From: Tetracentron sinense
Taxonomy: Eukaryota > Streptophyta > Magnoliopsida > Trochodendrales > Trochodendraceae
DNA length: 64,000 nucleotides
Assembly: GCA_015143295.1 (NCBI GenBank)
Contig: CM026557.1
Coordinates: 29,235,760-29,299,759 of the forward strand
Direction: 5' to 3'
The position numbers were made by a program, and so were the translations under genes. This document shows, in pieces, positions 11,791 through 22,179 of this stretch. The notes beneath the pieces were generated by a model. The model searched no databases. It was not told the DNA's origin and saw only the letters and a program-made list of their open reading frames with translations. Position 1 is the first letter of the stretch. The number at the start of each line of letters is the position of its first letter.

Positions 11791-14496
11791 AACATGTCAT
11801 GTTGGTAAAATAGTGCTTAAGGTTTTTCATGTGAGAAAAAAAAAAGCAATGTCTTTTACTGTTAAAAAAATAAATTGATAAAATTATATTCCATTAAAAA
11901 TTAAAATGCTCACTAATAGTAACATATATATGTTTACCATGCTACATGTCTGCAAGTGAAACAAGGTTTTTCAGTCGTTGAAACGAATCACCCTATTTCA
12001 ACACTTAAATTAATCCGAAACCTGCAAACATATGAGAAATGTATAGGGCTTGTGTCGGATGTCGAATCCTCACTCGGGGTTAGTTAGGTTAGTGCAATAA
12101 AGAAAATAAAATAAAGAAAAGATTAAAATGGTGGAGAGATGAGAAGGGTGGATTGATTTTTAAAACAATTTTTTTTAAAAAGAGATTATCAAGATCTACT
12201 AATGAAATAAATAACATAAATTAAAAGGCATGATATGTAAGCACAAACTAACCAACATTAAAAAAATTTATTAATTAAACCACAAGTCACTACAAACCTT
12301 TAATTAAAATTAATGCAAGAACAACCTTTAAAAAAATGCCCAATGTGACAATGTATTGCTCCCACCGGTGTAGGTGATTGCCGGAGATGTGTCCGCCTTG
12401 ATGAGGTTGAGAAGCCGTGAGATGAGAGGGGACTTGAGAGATGAGAGAAAGATGAGAGAGGTGTGAGAGGTAGTGGGGTCTTGGAAGATAGACTAGATGA
12501 GGAGAGAATGGAAGTGTACGACCAACACCAAGACAATGAAGTGAAGAGAAAGGGGGTTAATTGAAGATAGCTTGGATGAGTTTTTTTTTTGGTTCCGTGG
12601 GATATGTATATATAGGGAGAGAGGTGGCTACTAAAGTTTTGGAATTTAGAAAAATAGAAAGTTTTTGAATTAATCAAGAAGAATGGAAAGTGGGAAAGTA
12701 GGAAAGTGTGGCCACTAATCTCTTAGATATTAGGGTTTTAGGGTTAGTGAAATGGGTGGCTAGGATTTATGTGAAGGGAATTGGATGGCTAGGATTTGGG
12801 AATGAGATAACAAAGGTTTACTAGATTAGGGTTTTGATTAGGGGGTAACTAGGAGTGGACGGTTTTGATTTAAAGCCCTAGGGATGGATGGTATTGGAAT
12901 TAGTAACTAGGAAAATATTTATGAAAATGAGAAGTTTTTGAATTAGTCAAGGGAAGGTTTTGGAAATTAGCAAGGATTTCTAATGGCTAGAATAGAAGGT
13001 TGGATACAAGGAAAGTGAGGAAAGTAGGAAATAGGAAAGTGAGGTGTAGGGATGATATGGACGATCATGGCTAAGAGTAGATTAGGGTTTTGCAAATGGA
13101 GGGTGGTGATTAGGGTTAGGATAAACTGGGTGGCTAGGATTTAATTAGGATTTTGACAAGAAAAGGTGGCTAGGGTTAGGAGAGGATTAGGGTTTAAGAG
13201 AGGTGGACGGCTAGGATTAGGAGAGAGAGATTAGGTTTTAGAGAAAATAAAAAAAGAAAAGAAAATGATGGCAAAGGGTTTTGAACCTTGGTCTCTAACA
13301 CAGTCTCCCATAGATTTCACCAACTAAGCAAGCTTTTCTCCTTTGTCTTGTATAGTGATCTTTATTACTCAAGTCCTCTTTCTTGGAAATCGAATCTTCA
13401 GCTCCCTAGGCTTCATTCTGTAATTGTGATCTCTTGGCTTAGCCCACACTTGGCCTGCATCTACTTGGTATAGCCTGTTGGCTCTTTAGTCTTCGGTAAT
13501 GGGCTTTGATGCTTAACTACGGTCTCCGGTCCTTGAGAATTGTCCAGTTAGAGTTTCTGAGATAGTTAAAACACATAATGAGATTTCATCGAAATGGTTC
13601 AGTATCTAGACTTTCAAAAATGTGTTTAAACTATGCAAATATACCATTTTGATCAGAGAAGTGTGTTCTATGCAATGCAGAAAACTCTTACGTAGAAAAG
13701 TTTTAAAAAATAAAAGTTTTACGTAGGAGAGTGCGATAATGCTCAAAGGATAATCGTGAAAAACAAACACTTTTAAGCGAATATCAGCAAGCAAAATACA
13801 AATATACTAGAAGGCAATGAAAGACGTACAATGATGTATTCATGTATCATGGTGTATGAGAGAGGATCAGAGCTAAACCAAAAGTGCACAATAAAACAAG
13901 ATAACTTACATTAATTCCAGGATGTATTTTTGGAGAAACAAGAGAATAGTGCAAATAAATGTCTGATGATTCAAAAATAGATTATAAAAAAAATTGAATA
14001 AAGGCACATCAAATATGTCCATCTAAACATCAGTGGTAAATAAAACCATACTAACTAAGTTACCAAGGGGACGTGATAGTCAAGATTGAACAAGGCCAAT
14101 CTCAGCATCATCAATGCATTACCACAGATATTTGGGGTCGGCAACAAGAATGTACTAGATCAATCTAGACAACCAATATTTTTTGCTTCCCCTGATGTTG
14201 TCCAACTTATGCCCACAAATTTAAGGCCTCCACTGGCACCAAAATCTTCATTCCACATCTCATCCACCAATCAACCTTGGTGAAACTTCATTATAACGGT
14301 AGTACCTTCTACAAAATTCCATACTACTCACCATTCTCCATATGCATAAACATCCATAGATTATTGTCTATAACTTGAAGTCATGCTGAAAACATAGAAC
14401 ATGAAATGAATATGGGGCAATCCAGAGATAAAAAAAAGCTTAAATAATCATTCATATACAATGTGAAAATCATTTAGCTTGATCAATAATCATAGA
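11791..14496. other. No recognised gene
   Basis: From 11800 to 12300 the sequence is AT-rich. From about 12380 to 13260 it is purine-rich, with recurring phrases such as GGTGGCTAGGATT and TTAGGGTTT. From 13260 to 13560 it resembles repetitive intergenic text. The minus-strand frame at 12300-12677 is low-complexity Ser/Pro and has no domain. The plus-strand frame at 14086-14283 is not recognised. No LTR ends, inverted repeats or A-tails were found. Parts may be old retroelement remains. Confidence 0.5.
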
Positions 14497-14574
14497 TCAG
14501 AGACATGCTAGCTCATACCCATCCTTCATTATTTTGAAATTATCCAACAAAAGCATAGGGCTAGCATAGCGCAC

Positions 14575-17099
14575 CTCATCTTTTCCAGGAAAGATTAGTT
14601 TTCCATGCAGAAGCTCGGCAAAGATACAATCAACATACCACATGTCAACAGCTGGACCATACTTTGTGGTTCCAAGCAGCAACTCTGGAGGTTTGTGCAC
14701 ATCATGATGAACCTGAACTAATTAAATGAAAAGTGGTGCATATTTTTTAAAAAAACTGAAAGATATTTAATTACATAGAAATCCACTCTTATGGAAGTGG
14801 AACTGTTTACCTATACCACAAAGTAGTAACACGAGTTGTGAGATACTAAGATTTCCATTGTGGTTGCTGGAGAATGACCAGGCAAGTCCAAAATCTGCAG
14901 GCTTCAAATTTCCCTCATTGTATAACATAACATATTAGAGCCTGCAAGCACAGATGTATAACATAACAGATTACTCCAGCAGAAGAAAAAATTTGTTAAA
15001 ATGTAAAACGAGTAAATTAATAACTTGCTTCAGTAATAATCTTTGATACCGCGATGTAGAACTTGATTGACATGACAGTAGTGGAGCCCCGTCAAAAGCT
15101 GCCACATATAGCACTAATAGAAAAGACCAAACTGTTAAGTATCAGATGGGCCAATTATTAGATAAATTGAAATTTCATCAAACTATGAGTGATACCTTGA
15201 TCTGGGGAACTGAAAACTGCATCCCAGGACGATCAGAAAGACCTACCAGATCATGGTCCATGTATTCAAAAACCATGTAGATGCCACCTTTATACTTATT
15301 TTCCATCTGCAATCGCCCAAGAAAACTCGGCTAATGTCAGAATTTCTACCCCTAAAATAAAAAGAACAAGGTGCAAGGTAAATCTAAACTTAAAATTTAG
15401 GGATGTTGGAGAATCTAGTCATAGTGTAGCCATGTGAAATGACATTATGACACATATGGAACATAAATGATCAGAGAAGCAAAGAAGTAGAATTATAAGC
15501 CAAGTTAAGTTAAATTCCCTCCAACATCAAAGTACTCACATGGCCTCCTCCCTTGCTCATCCTTCTCACGACCTAGAAGAGAATTCCAAAACAATAGAAA
15601 TATGAGTAAAATAGACCAAAACATGAGCCATTTCTTGATAAGCAGGAAATTGAGGAGAAAAACTGAAGCAAATATGCAGAGAAAATAAAAAACAATACCG
15701 GAAGACGTACCTCTTTCAACTTAATTACGTTTTCATGATGTAGCTTCTTTAGAATTTTAATTTCACGAATGGCAGTTATCGGAAACTGCAGAACCAAAGT
15801 GAAAGTCAAATACATTCCCAAGAGAACAGAAATATTTGTAATACATTAAGGGGGTGTTTGGCATTGTTCCCGGGGAATGTTTTTCTATACCCCGGGAGCA
15901 AAATTTTAAAAAAAAGTGTTTGGAAGCCTTAAAATACGGAACAGATTTTTGAGAACATGGTGTTCCCAGCCCAATTTTTCAAGAACAATAAAAAGAAGGT
16001 CCATGGGAGTGTTCTTTTAAAAAATCCTCCGGCTCAAGACAAAAAGAAAAAGCACCCATCTCTGTTGCCCTCTTCTTCATCTCCATTTCCATCGCCCCCA
16101 ACACTGTTCTCGCAAGGATCTCCCCGCTGCCAGTGACAGGTATGAACTCAAGCCATCTTCTTCTTCACCCAGTGGCACAATGATCTCCCATCTTGCCCTC
16201 CAGATCTCTCATCCTCTTACAGGTATCACTTCTCGGCGGCGACACCATCTCCCATCTCACCGGCAACAAACCGGTACTCTCCTTCTCCCTCTATCTCAAC
16301 CTCACTCTCTTACCCACATACTCTCTCTCTCTCTCTATGTTCTTTCAAAACCCTAACACCCTAAATCTTCCCTATTGAGCTCTTCCTTCTCAAATTCATC
16401 CATGGGATAAATTTCTACAAATAACCCATCTATCCTACCCACTTAGTATTATTTTCTAAAAATTGGACAAACCGATCTTTCATGCTCAATTCTCCATTAA
16501 TGGAAGCTTCCAAGAAGATAAAGGACATATAACTTGATAAAATCAACAATTCCTTCAAGATCTCTTGCATGTTTTCTGTTCAAGTTCTCTAAAAATTGAC
16601 AGTGAGAACACGACCCATACCCCAACTTGATTGTCGTGAGCAAAACTTCTAAGGACTATATGGATTGATTTCAAGATGGGTCAAAGGCAATTTCAAGATG
16701 GGTTTTACAGTTAAATTTTCTCATAACAGGGATCATGATTTTTCCTATCCAAACAAAATTTTGAAGTTTTATGTTCTCAGAGAATGATTTTACTGATTGT
16801 TAACCAAACGGGTTCTCAGCACATATTTGTTCTTAAAAATCAAGATTGTTCCGTTTCCAGAATTAGTGAATCACTAAGACCAATGCAAACACCCCCTAAT
16901 ACAACACAGGTTTGTAGCTGTCTCTAGATTTTTACATTGAAGTTCACACTCATGAAGTCATGATAGATTGATTATAAATGGAAAAATTCAATATCAAGAG
17001 CTGAAAAGAAAGCATACGCCCTCTCTTTCATTGTCCTTGCGTATCTTTTTCAAAATAACACTTTCCCTGTTTTGATTTCTCTAGCCATGTACACTTGAC
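14575..17099 (-). pseudogene. Broken cyclin-dependent kinase C (CDKC) copy with introns
   Basis: Plant CDKC kinases phosphorylate the RNA polymerase II tail with cyclin T. Seven exon remnants can be read on the minus strand: about 17026-17099 (VYMAREIKTG), 15711-15787 (ITAIREIKILKKLHHEN), 15541-15575 (EKDEQG), 15196-15306 (YKGGIYMVFEYMDHDL), 15041-15113 (LLTGLHYCHVNQVLHRGIK), 14811-14927 (ADFGLAWSFSS) and 14575-14690 (PPELLLGTTKYGPAVDMW). The catalytic loop reads HRGIK where kinases have HRDIK (codon at 15048-15050), so the catalytic Asp is lost. Frameshifts lie in the first exon and near 14850. The N-terminal exon and everything after PGKDE are missing. Introns remain, so this is a duplicated DNA fragment and not a processed copy. 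A PIF/Harbinger element sits in the first visible intron. Confidence 0.88.
15850..16896. mobile_element. Non-autonomous PIF/Harbinger element
   Basis: The terminal inverted repeats begin GGGGGTGTTTG on both strands, and TAA is duplicated at 15847-15849 and 16897-16899. These are hallmarks of PIF/Harbinger elements. The 1,047-bp body has no transposase; the small frames inside are not conserved domains. It lies in an intron of the CDKC remnant. Its TIR differs from that of the 7.5-kb Harbinger element at 34430, so that element's transposase is not an obvious source. Confidence 0.87.
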
Positions 17100-17316
17100 T
17101 GCAAGTACAAAAACCTCATAGGAAAACCACAAAACATTATTCTGAGTTCATCAAAAACAATATACAAACAGATCCAAGAAGCCAGAGCTTCTTGTAGCAG
17201 GAGATGAAAGAACAAGAAATCTACTCCACAAAACTAGCCTAATAAGAAATGTTTTCTTTAATGTTTTGTCAGCAAGAGCATTTGGTAGCACCTCTATAGA
17301 GAATACAATATTTTCA

Positions 17317-17478
17317 TGCAAAATGGATGAAGAAATAAACAAATGAGAGTTGTGCAAAATGGATGAAGAGATAAACAAGTGTGAAGTAATCTCATCATGC
17401 AAAATGGATGAAGAAATAAACAAATGAGAGTAGTGCAAAATCGATGATGAGATAGACAAGTGTGAAGTAATCTCAAGG
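17317..17478. repeat. Tandem duplication of an 81-bp unit
   Basis: Two adjacent units each contain two copies of TGCAAAATGGATGAAG-like text, ending in GAAGTAATCTCA. The overlapping minus-strand frames are repeats of the unit and not genes. Confidence 0.8.
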
Positions 17479-18243
17479 TAGCATACATAACGGAAAGTTT
17501 CCACATAGTTGTGCACAAAATTCTGCTCCACTAATGTAACAAGGTGATGCTGGTAGAAGATAGTAAATTGTGCAAGAATCATTTCTATGCAACATAAAAA
17601 GTTGGTTTAAGACAGCTCTAGAAAGGCACATGCATAAATTTCGGACTAGTTGTAATATGTAGAGAAGTGATTATAAAGAGGGTAACTCAAAGTTAGAAAA
17701 TGATAGGTTGTAGAACCCCGGATCTTGATGGCCATGTACAATGAATGATATCATGTATAAAAGCATTTAAGAATGTATTTATGATGTATGGGTGTTTGGA
17801 ATGAAATAGGCAAAAGTATACAATACTCTTGAGTATTGACAAGGGTTATGCCTTGGCATACCCTCGACTCTAAATAGCCCTGGCGTTCACACCGCTCGTC
17901 GGAATCAAGCGATTCTTGGATTTTTGGAAAGGTAATGGAACCCTATTTGGGGTTCATGTTGATCAATTGTCTTGGTTTTGAGTTGGTGTTAGGGTAAAAA
18001 ACCGATTTCTGAAGTCGGGTCGGTTTAAAATCTGGACTGACGAAACCCAATTTCGGATCAGTCAGGTTTAGGGGCAAAATGGTCTAAGAAAAATGAAGAA
18101 TTGGAAGTTGTGAAAAACATTAAAGTTGTTCTCCTTCGAAAGAAGAATCCAACACAAGTTGAATCGTCAAAATCGGACAAACGAGTCAAAAGTTATGGCT
18201 GAATTACGAAAACGCAAAAATGCTGAAACTTTCTGCAAAAGTT

Positions 18244-18409
18244 GCGATCGATCGTAGGGACCCTACGAACGATTGTAGAGGCGCTACGAACGATCGTAGA
18301 ATTGCTACGATCGATCGTAAATCCCCAGAAATGCTGGAAACTCTCGGGTGAAACTACGATTGATCGTAGAAAGCTACGATCGATCGTAAATCGCTACGAA
18401 CGATCGTAG
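18244..18409. repeat. Palindrome cluster in 5' LTR (TACGATCGATCGTA units)
   Basis: Six to eight short palindromes of the form TACGATCGATCGTA, or near variants such as CTACGAACGATCGTAG, lie about 55 bases upstream of the TATA box. The 3' LTR has the same cluster at 26115-26281. Equivalent clusters occur in the solo LTRs at 30333-30522 and 44867-45052. Their position suggests enhancer-like or chromatin sites; that is inference. Confidence 0.9.
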
Positions 18410-18463
18410 ATACGCGATTTTATTTTCCTTAATGCTATTTTTGGGGGTTTTCACCCTTTTGCC

Positions 18464-18471
18464 TATAAATA
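18464..18471 (+). promoter_or_regulatory. TATA box of the Tekay LTR
   Basis: TATAAATA follows the palindrome cluster and precedes a purine-rich leader. It is the best candidate core promoter of the element. Confidence 0.65.
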
Positions 18472-19229
18472 TGAGATCAATTAGAGGGTTTTGGTTTACC
18501 CTAAACTAAAAAGGAGTTCTTAGAAAGAGGAGGAGAATCTCTTTGAGATTATCAAGGGGGTTTTTGGATTTGCATCAAGAAGAGCACAAATCAAGGGTTT
18601 GATCTTCCCCAAATCAAAGCTTGGGTCCTTCCTCAATCAAGTGGAAATCCTACTCAAGGGTCTTTCTCCAACCTAGGAAGTGATTTAAAGGTAAGTACCT
18701 CTACCATCTAACTTTGCTATGATCTAAATATTGAAATGAGAATGAAATCATGATTGGAATCTATTACTCCACCATGTTATGATGCAAATGGGAGATAGAT
18801 GATTTTGGTAAACAAGGGTTATAATTTGGGGGTTTTTCAAAAAGAGGGATGAATGTGGCTATGCTTGCAAGTAAATGACATTACCTTTAAATAAACCATG
18901 ATTTTAAATTGTAAATATGATGGAATAGGCTTAAAAGCCATGGTTTTGATGATGCAATGCAATGAGTGAACATATGCTATGTTTCTAGAATTCTTCAAGT
19001 ACGCTATAATGAAAACATGTTTTGTATGAGATCATATGAATTGTTAAGGCTTTCCCTATGTACATGATGATGCTCACAAGCACTCCACGCACTCTATGCT
19101 TTACATGACGAGATTTTTACAAGCTACCAATAATTCATAAGAACTCATAAGCTACTAAGAACTCATAAACTATTACGAATTCATAAGAACTCATAAGCTA
19201 CGAAGCATCCATAAGTACTCAGAAGAACT

Positions 19230-19763
19230 CTCACAAGTGAAGGGAATGTCAAGGAGGTTGGTAGCCCAGGGTAATGCGGGTGCTAACCTCTGGCTCACAA
19301 GAATATCTCATAAGAAAGCTCACAAGTAAAGGGAATGTCAAGGAGGTTGGTAGCCCAGGGTAATGCGGGTGCTAACCTCTGGCTCACAAGAATATCTCAT
19401 AAGAAAGCTCACAAGTAAAGGGAACGTCAAGGAGGTTGGTAGCCCAGGGTAATGCGGGTGCTAACCTCTGGCTCACAAGAATATCTCATAAGAAAGCTCA
19501 CAAGTAAAGGGAACGTCAAGGAGGTTGGTAGCACAGGGTAATGCGGGTGCTAACCTCTGGCTCACAAGAATATCTCATAAGAAAGCTCACAAGTGAAGGG
19601 AATGTCAAGGAGGTTGGTAGCCCAGGGTAATGCGGGTGCTAACCTCTGGCTCACAAGAATATCTCATAAGAAAGCTCACAAGTACATGGAATGTCAAGGA
19701 GGTTGGTAGCCCAGGGTTGTGCGGGTGCTAACCTCTTGCTCACAAGACACTCACAAGAACTCA
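19230..19763. repeat. Six 89-bp tandem units inside the 5' LTR
   Basis: The unit contains GTCAAGGAGGTTGGTAGC, a G-rich middle, TGCTAACCTCTGGC and a CACAAG-rich spacer. The GTCAAGGAGG landmark is at 19248, 19337, 19426, 19515, 19604 and 19693. GAGGTT and TAGC on the left can pair with GCTA and AACCTC on the right, giving one imperfect hairpin per unit. The 3' LTR keeps six units at 27112-27645. Confidence 0.92.
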
Positions 19764-20026
19764 TAAGCTCACGAGAACTCATACGCTCACAAGGAACCTC
19801 ACAAGACTTCATACGTCTCATAAAGAACTAATAAGAAATCGTAAGCTCATAAGGACTCATCAGAACTTACAAGAACTATGAAAAGTGTTTTATTTTCTAC
19901 GAAAGATAAGATTTGACAAATGAATGCCTATGTTGTTTTATGCATGAATTATGAACTGAATTCTTTTAAAAGTACTCGCGTGTGATATTATTGTGATATA
20001 ACATTGTTAGCTAGTAGTAGGTATAC

Positions 20027-20047
20027 GCTGAGTATTCCATGCTCAGC
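20027..20047 (+). other. Conserved LTR stem-loop
   Basis: GCTGAG and CTCAGC flank a 9-base loop (TATTCCATG). The same stem-loop occurs at 31781-31801 and, with a G-T pair, at 46526-46546. The position near the LTR 3' end suggests an RNA-level role. This is inference. Confidence 0.7.
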
Positions 20048-20059
20048 CGTACATCTCAT

Positions 20060-20198
20060 GTCGGCAAGTCGGTTCGCCATCCCCAACCCGGAGCCATGGG
20101 TTGAAGAAGAATACGAGGAAGAGAAGGAATCTCCTATCCCGATGCAGTCGCAGGCGGATAGAGATCCGGACGTGTGGCCCTATTTGGACTACTGTTAG
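20060..20198 (+). other. Open acidic segment in the LTR (PWVEEEY motif)
   Basis: An open stretch of about 45 codons just after the stem-loop contains EPWVEEEYEEE and ends in TAG. Two other LTRs (31821-31931 and 46566-46676) contain PGPWVEEEYVEEPLEEPP at the same place, although much of the surrounding sequence differs. The conserved frame suggests it is or was translated. It matches no family that I know. Confidence 0.5.
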
Positions 20199-20471
20199 AG
20201 AGAGAGAGGGACTGTGAGGTTTATTTTGTATTTTGATAGGTGGGCATGTCCACCTTTATCTGATATATTTTGTATAGAACTTGGAATACAGATTTTGTAT
20301 AGAAAAGAAATTTTTGGGTTACGCTTCCGCACATGATTAAGCTTCCGTATTTCTTTATGCTTCCATTATATATTGCCTTGTGAATTTTAACAGGATGGTT
20401 TGCCAGGTTAAGTATAGTCACACCTAAATTATCCCTTAACTCCTATGGGGTATTTTGGGGCGCGACAGAGG

Positions 20472-20483
20472 TGGTATCAGAGC
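20472..20483 (+). other. Primer binding site (initiator Met tRNA)
   Basis: TGGTATCAGAGC, complementary to the 3' end of plant initiator Met tRNA, lies four bases after the 5' LTR. This is the standard primer site for Ty3 chromoviruses. Confidence 0.93.
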
Positions 20484-20792
20484 CTAGGCATTAGATTCCC
20501 TAGGGTCGTTTAGAACTCGATACCACGATCAACACAAGGTATTAGGATTTAGGGAAAAGCCGTATTCCAAGTATAGACTAATCCTTAGTCTTAGTCCATA
20601 ACCGGTTGGAATCCAACCGAACTTAGTATTCTACGCTAGGATCACAAATTGTATGCTTGTAAGTTGCAATGTATACCCCGATGTATTATTATTATATGCC
20701 TTATGAATGAAGAATGAGCTTAAAGTTATGATCAAAATGAAGTTGGTTTCCAAGTTAAACTCATGTTTTGCTATTGTTCTCAGGACCCAGTC

Positions 20793-22156
20793 ATGAGACG
20801 TAGCTCACGGGGTCGTGGACACCATACCAGGAGTAGTGGATCATCCCCTCCTCCATCGGGCGATGCACGACCCGAGTTTGCTCAGGCCTTTGCATCCATA
20901 GCAGAGACCTTGGCGATGCTAGCAGCCAGGCCTGCTGCTGCCACCACTCCTACGCCTACACCTACTCCTGTCCATCACACCGCAGGACTTGAGGCGTTTA
21001 GGAGACTGCATCCTCCTACCTTCATTGGCACCACTGATCCTATGGTCGCAGAAGCATGGATCATGCAAATGGAGAAGATATTCAGAGCACTCCGCTGTAC
21101 TGATGAGCAGCGTGTCGACTAGGCCACCTTCGTGATGGAAGGTGCGGCCGAGCATTGGTGGAGGGCTACACTGAGGCAGAGGGATGCCTCTAGAGCAGAG
21201 GAGCCATGGTCATGGGGGGAATTCTTGGATGTCTTCTACAAACAGTACTTCCCCATGGCTGTCAGAGAACAGAAGGAGGTGGAGTTTCTCACCTTAGTAC
21301 AAGGAGATATGTCGGTGGCAGATTACGAGGCCACATTCGTGGAGTTGTCCCGATTCGCACCACAACTGGTTTCTTCGGAAAATATGCGAGTCAGAAAGTT
21401 TGAGAGGGGATTGAAGGACTCCGCGACCGAGTCTCGATGTTCCAGGTGAGCACCTGGGGAGAGGTAGTGAGCAAGGCGAAGCTTGCTGAGAAGAATTCAG
21501 AAGAATTCTTGAAGAGGAGAGAGATGACTCGAGACCAGTCTAGTAGTGCGGGGCCACCGGGGAAGAGGGCTAGGACAGCCCTATATCAGGCAGCCATGCC
21601 GATGCAGTCACAGAGGCCTCCCTTGGTACCACAGGCGTCTCGCCCAATTGCTACACAAGCACCTCGCCCCGTCTTTTCACAGGCCACTCGATATGTGCCG
21701 CCCACATCCTCATTGTCTTTTGAGGATTGTTCTTATTGTGGCCGGAGACACAAGGCCGGAGAATGTTGTGAACTTTCGGGTGGGTGTTTTCACTGTGGAG
21801 ATGTGAATCACATGATCAGGGATTGCCCTCGTAGGCAGCTGCAGCCCGCCCAGCCTCAGGGGAGCAGGCCCCCAGTTCGACAGACTTCTCAGCAGGGGTC
21901 TTCACAGGCTTCCGCATCCAGACCTGCACGGCCCACACAGACCACACAACAGCCTCGCAAGGCGAACCAGGGCCGGGTCTTTGCCTTATCAGAACGGGAC
22001 GCACGTGCATCTGACGATGTCGTGCAAGGTACGCTAGGACGCTCAAGTTTTAAATTTGCTTATGCATACAAATACATGATGTGTTGCTTGTGTATAAAAT
22101 ATATTACTTATACATGGTATGTATGTTCTTGCGTGAAATCTATTGACGTGAACTAA
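20793..22156 (+). pseudogene. gag region of the Tekay element (fossil)
   Basis: Gag forms the virus-like particle and packages the element RNA. The region starts with a basic, low-complexity N-terminus, followed by the retrotransposon gag domain (FRRLHPPTFIGT..P, then AWIMQMEKIF, EHWWRA, FYKQYFP and RYVG or DYEATF wording). It ends with a CCHC zinc knuckle (C.HCGD.NHMIRDC near 21796-21830). The region is broken. Confidence 0.88.
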
Positions 22157-22179
22157 TTAATCACACAGGCACCTTATTA

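Larger units (their letters stand above)
17709..20467 (+). repeat. 5' LTR of the Tekay element
   Basis: The LTR starts TGTAGAACCCC and ends GCGCGACA. It contains a palindrome cluster (18244-18409), a TATAAATA box at 18464-18471, an array of six 89-bp units (19230-19763), a stem-loop at 20027-20047 and an open acidic segment near 20060-20198. At 2,759 bp it is long for a plant Ty3 LTR. It would supply promoter and polyadenylation functions. Confidence 0.96.

Noticed and set aside
12300-12677. A 125-codon minus-strand frame
   Set aside because: It is Ser/Pro/Leu-rich low-complexity text with no domain and lies in purine-rich repeat-like DNA.
12700-13240. Telomere-like TTTAGGG words
   Set aside because: They are scattered in purine-rich text without a tandem seven-base period, so this is not an interstitial telomere array.
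14086-14283. A 65-codon plus-strand frame next to the CDKC remnant
   Set aside because: I recognise no family in it, there are no splice or neighbour signals, and its length is within chance.
17151-17582. Minus-strand 143-codon frame near the Tekay element
   Set aside because: It is produced by the 81-bp tandem duplication and shows no domain.
19230-19763. Repeat array as a coding repeat protein
   Set aside because: An 89-bp period is not a multiple of three, and all frames contain stops.
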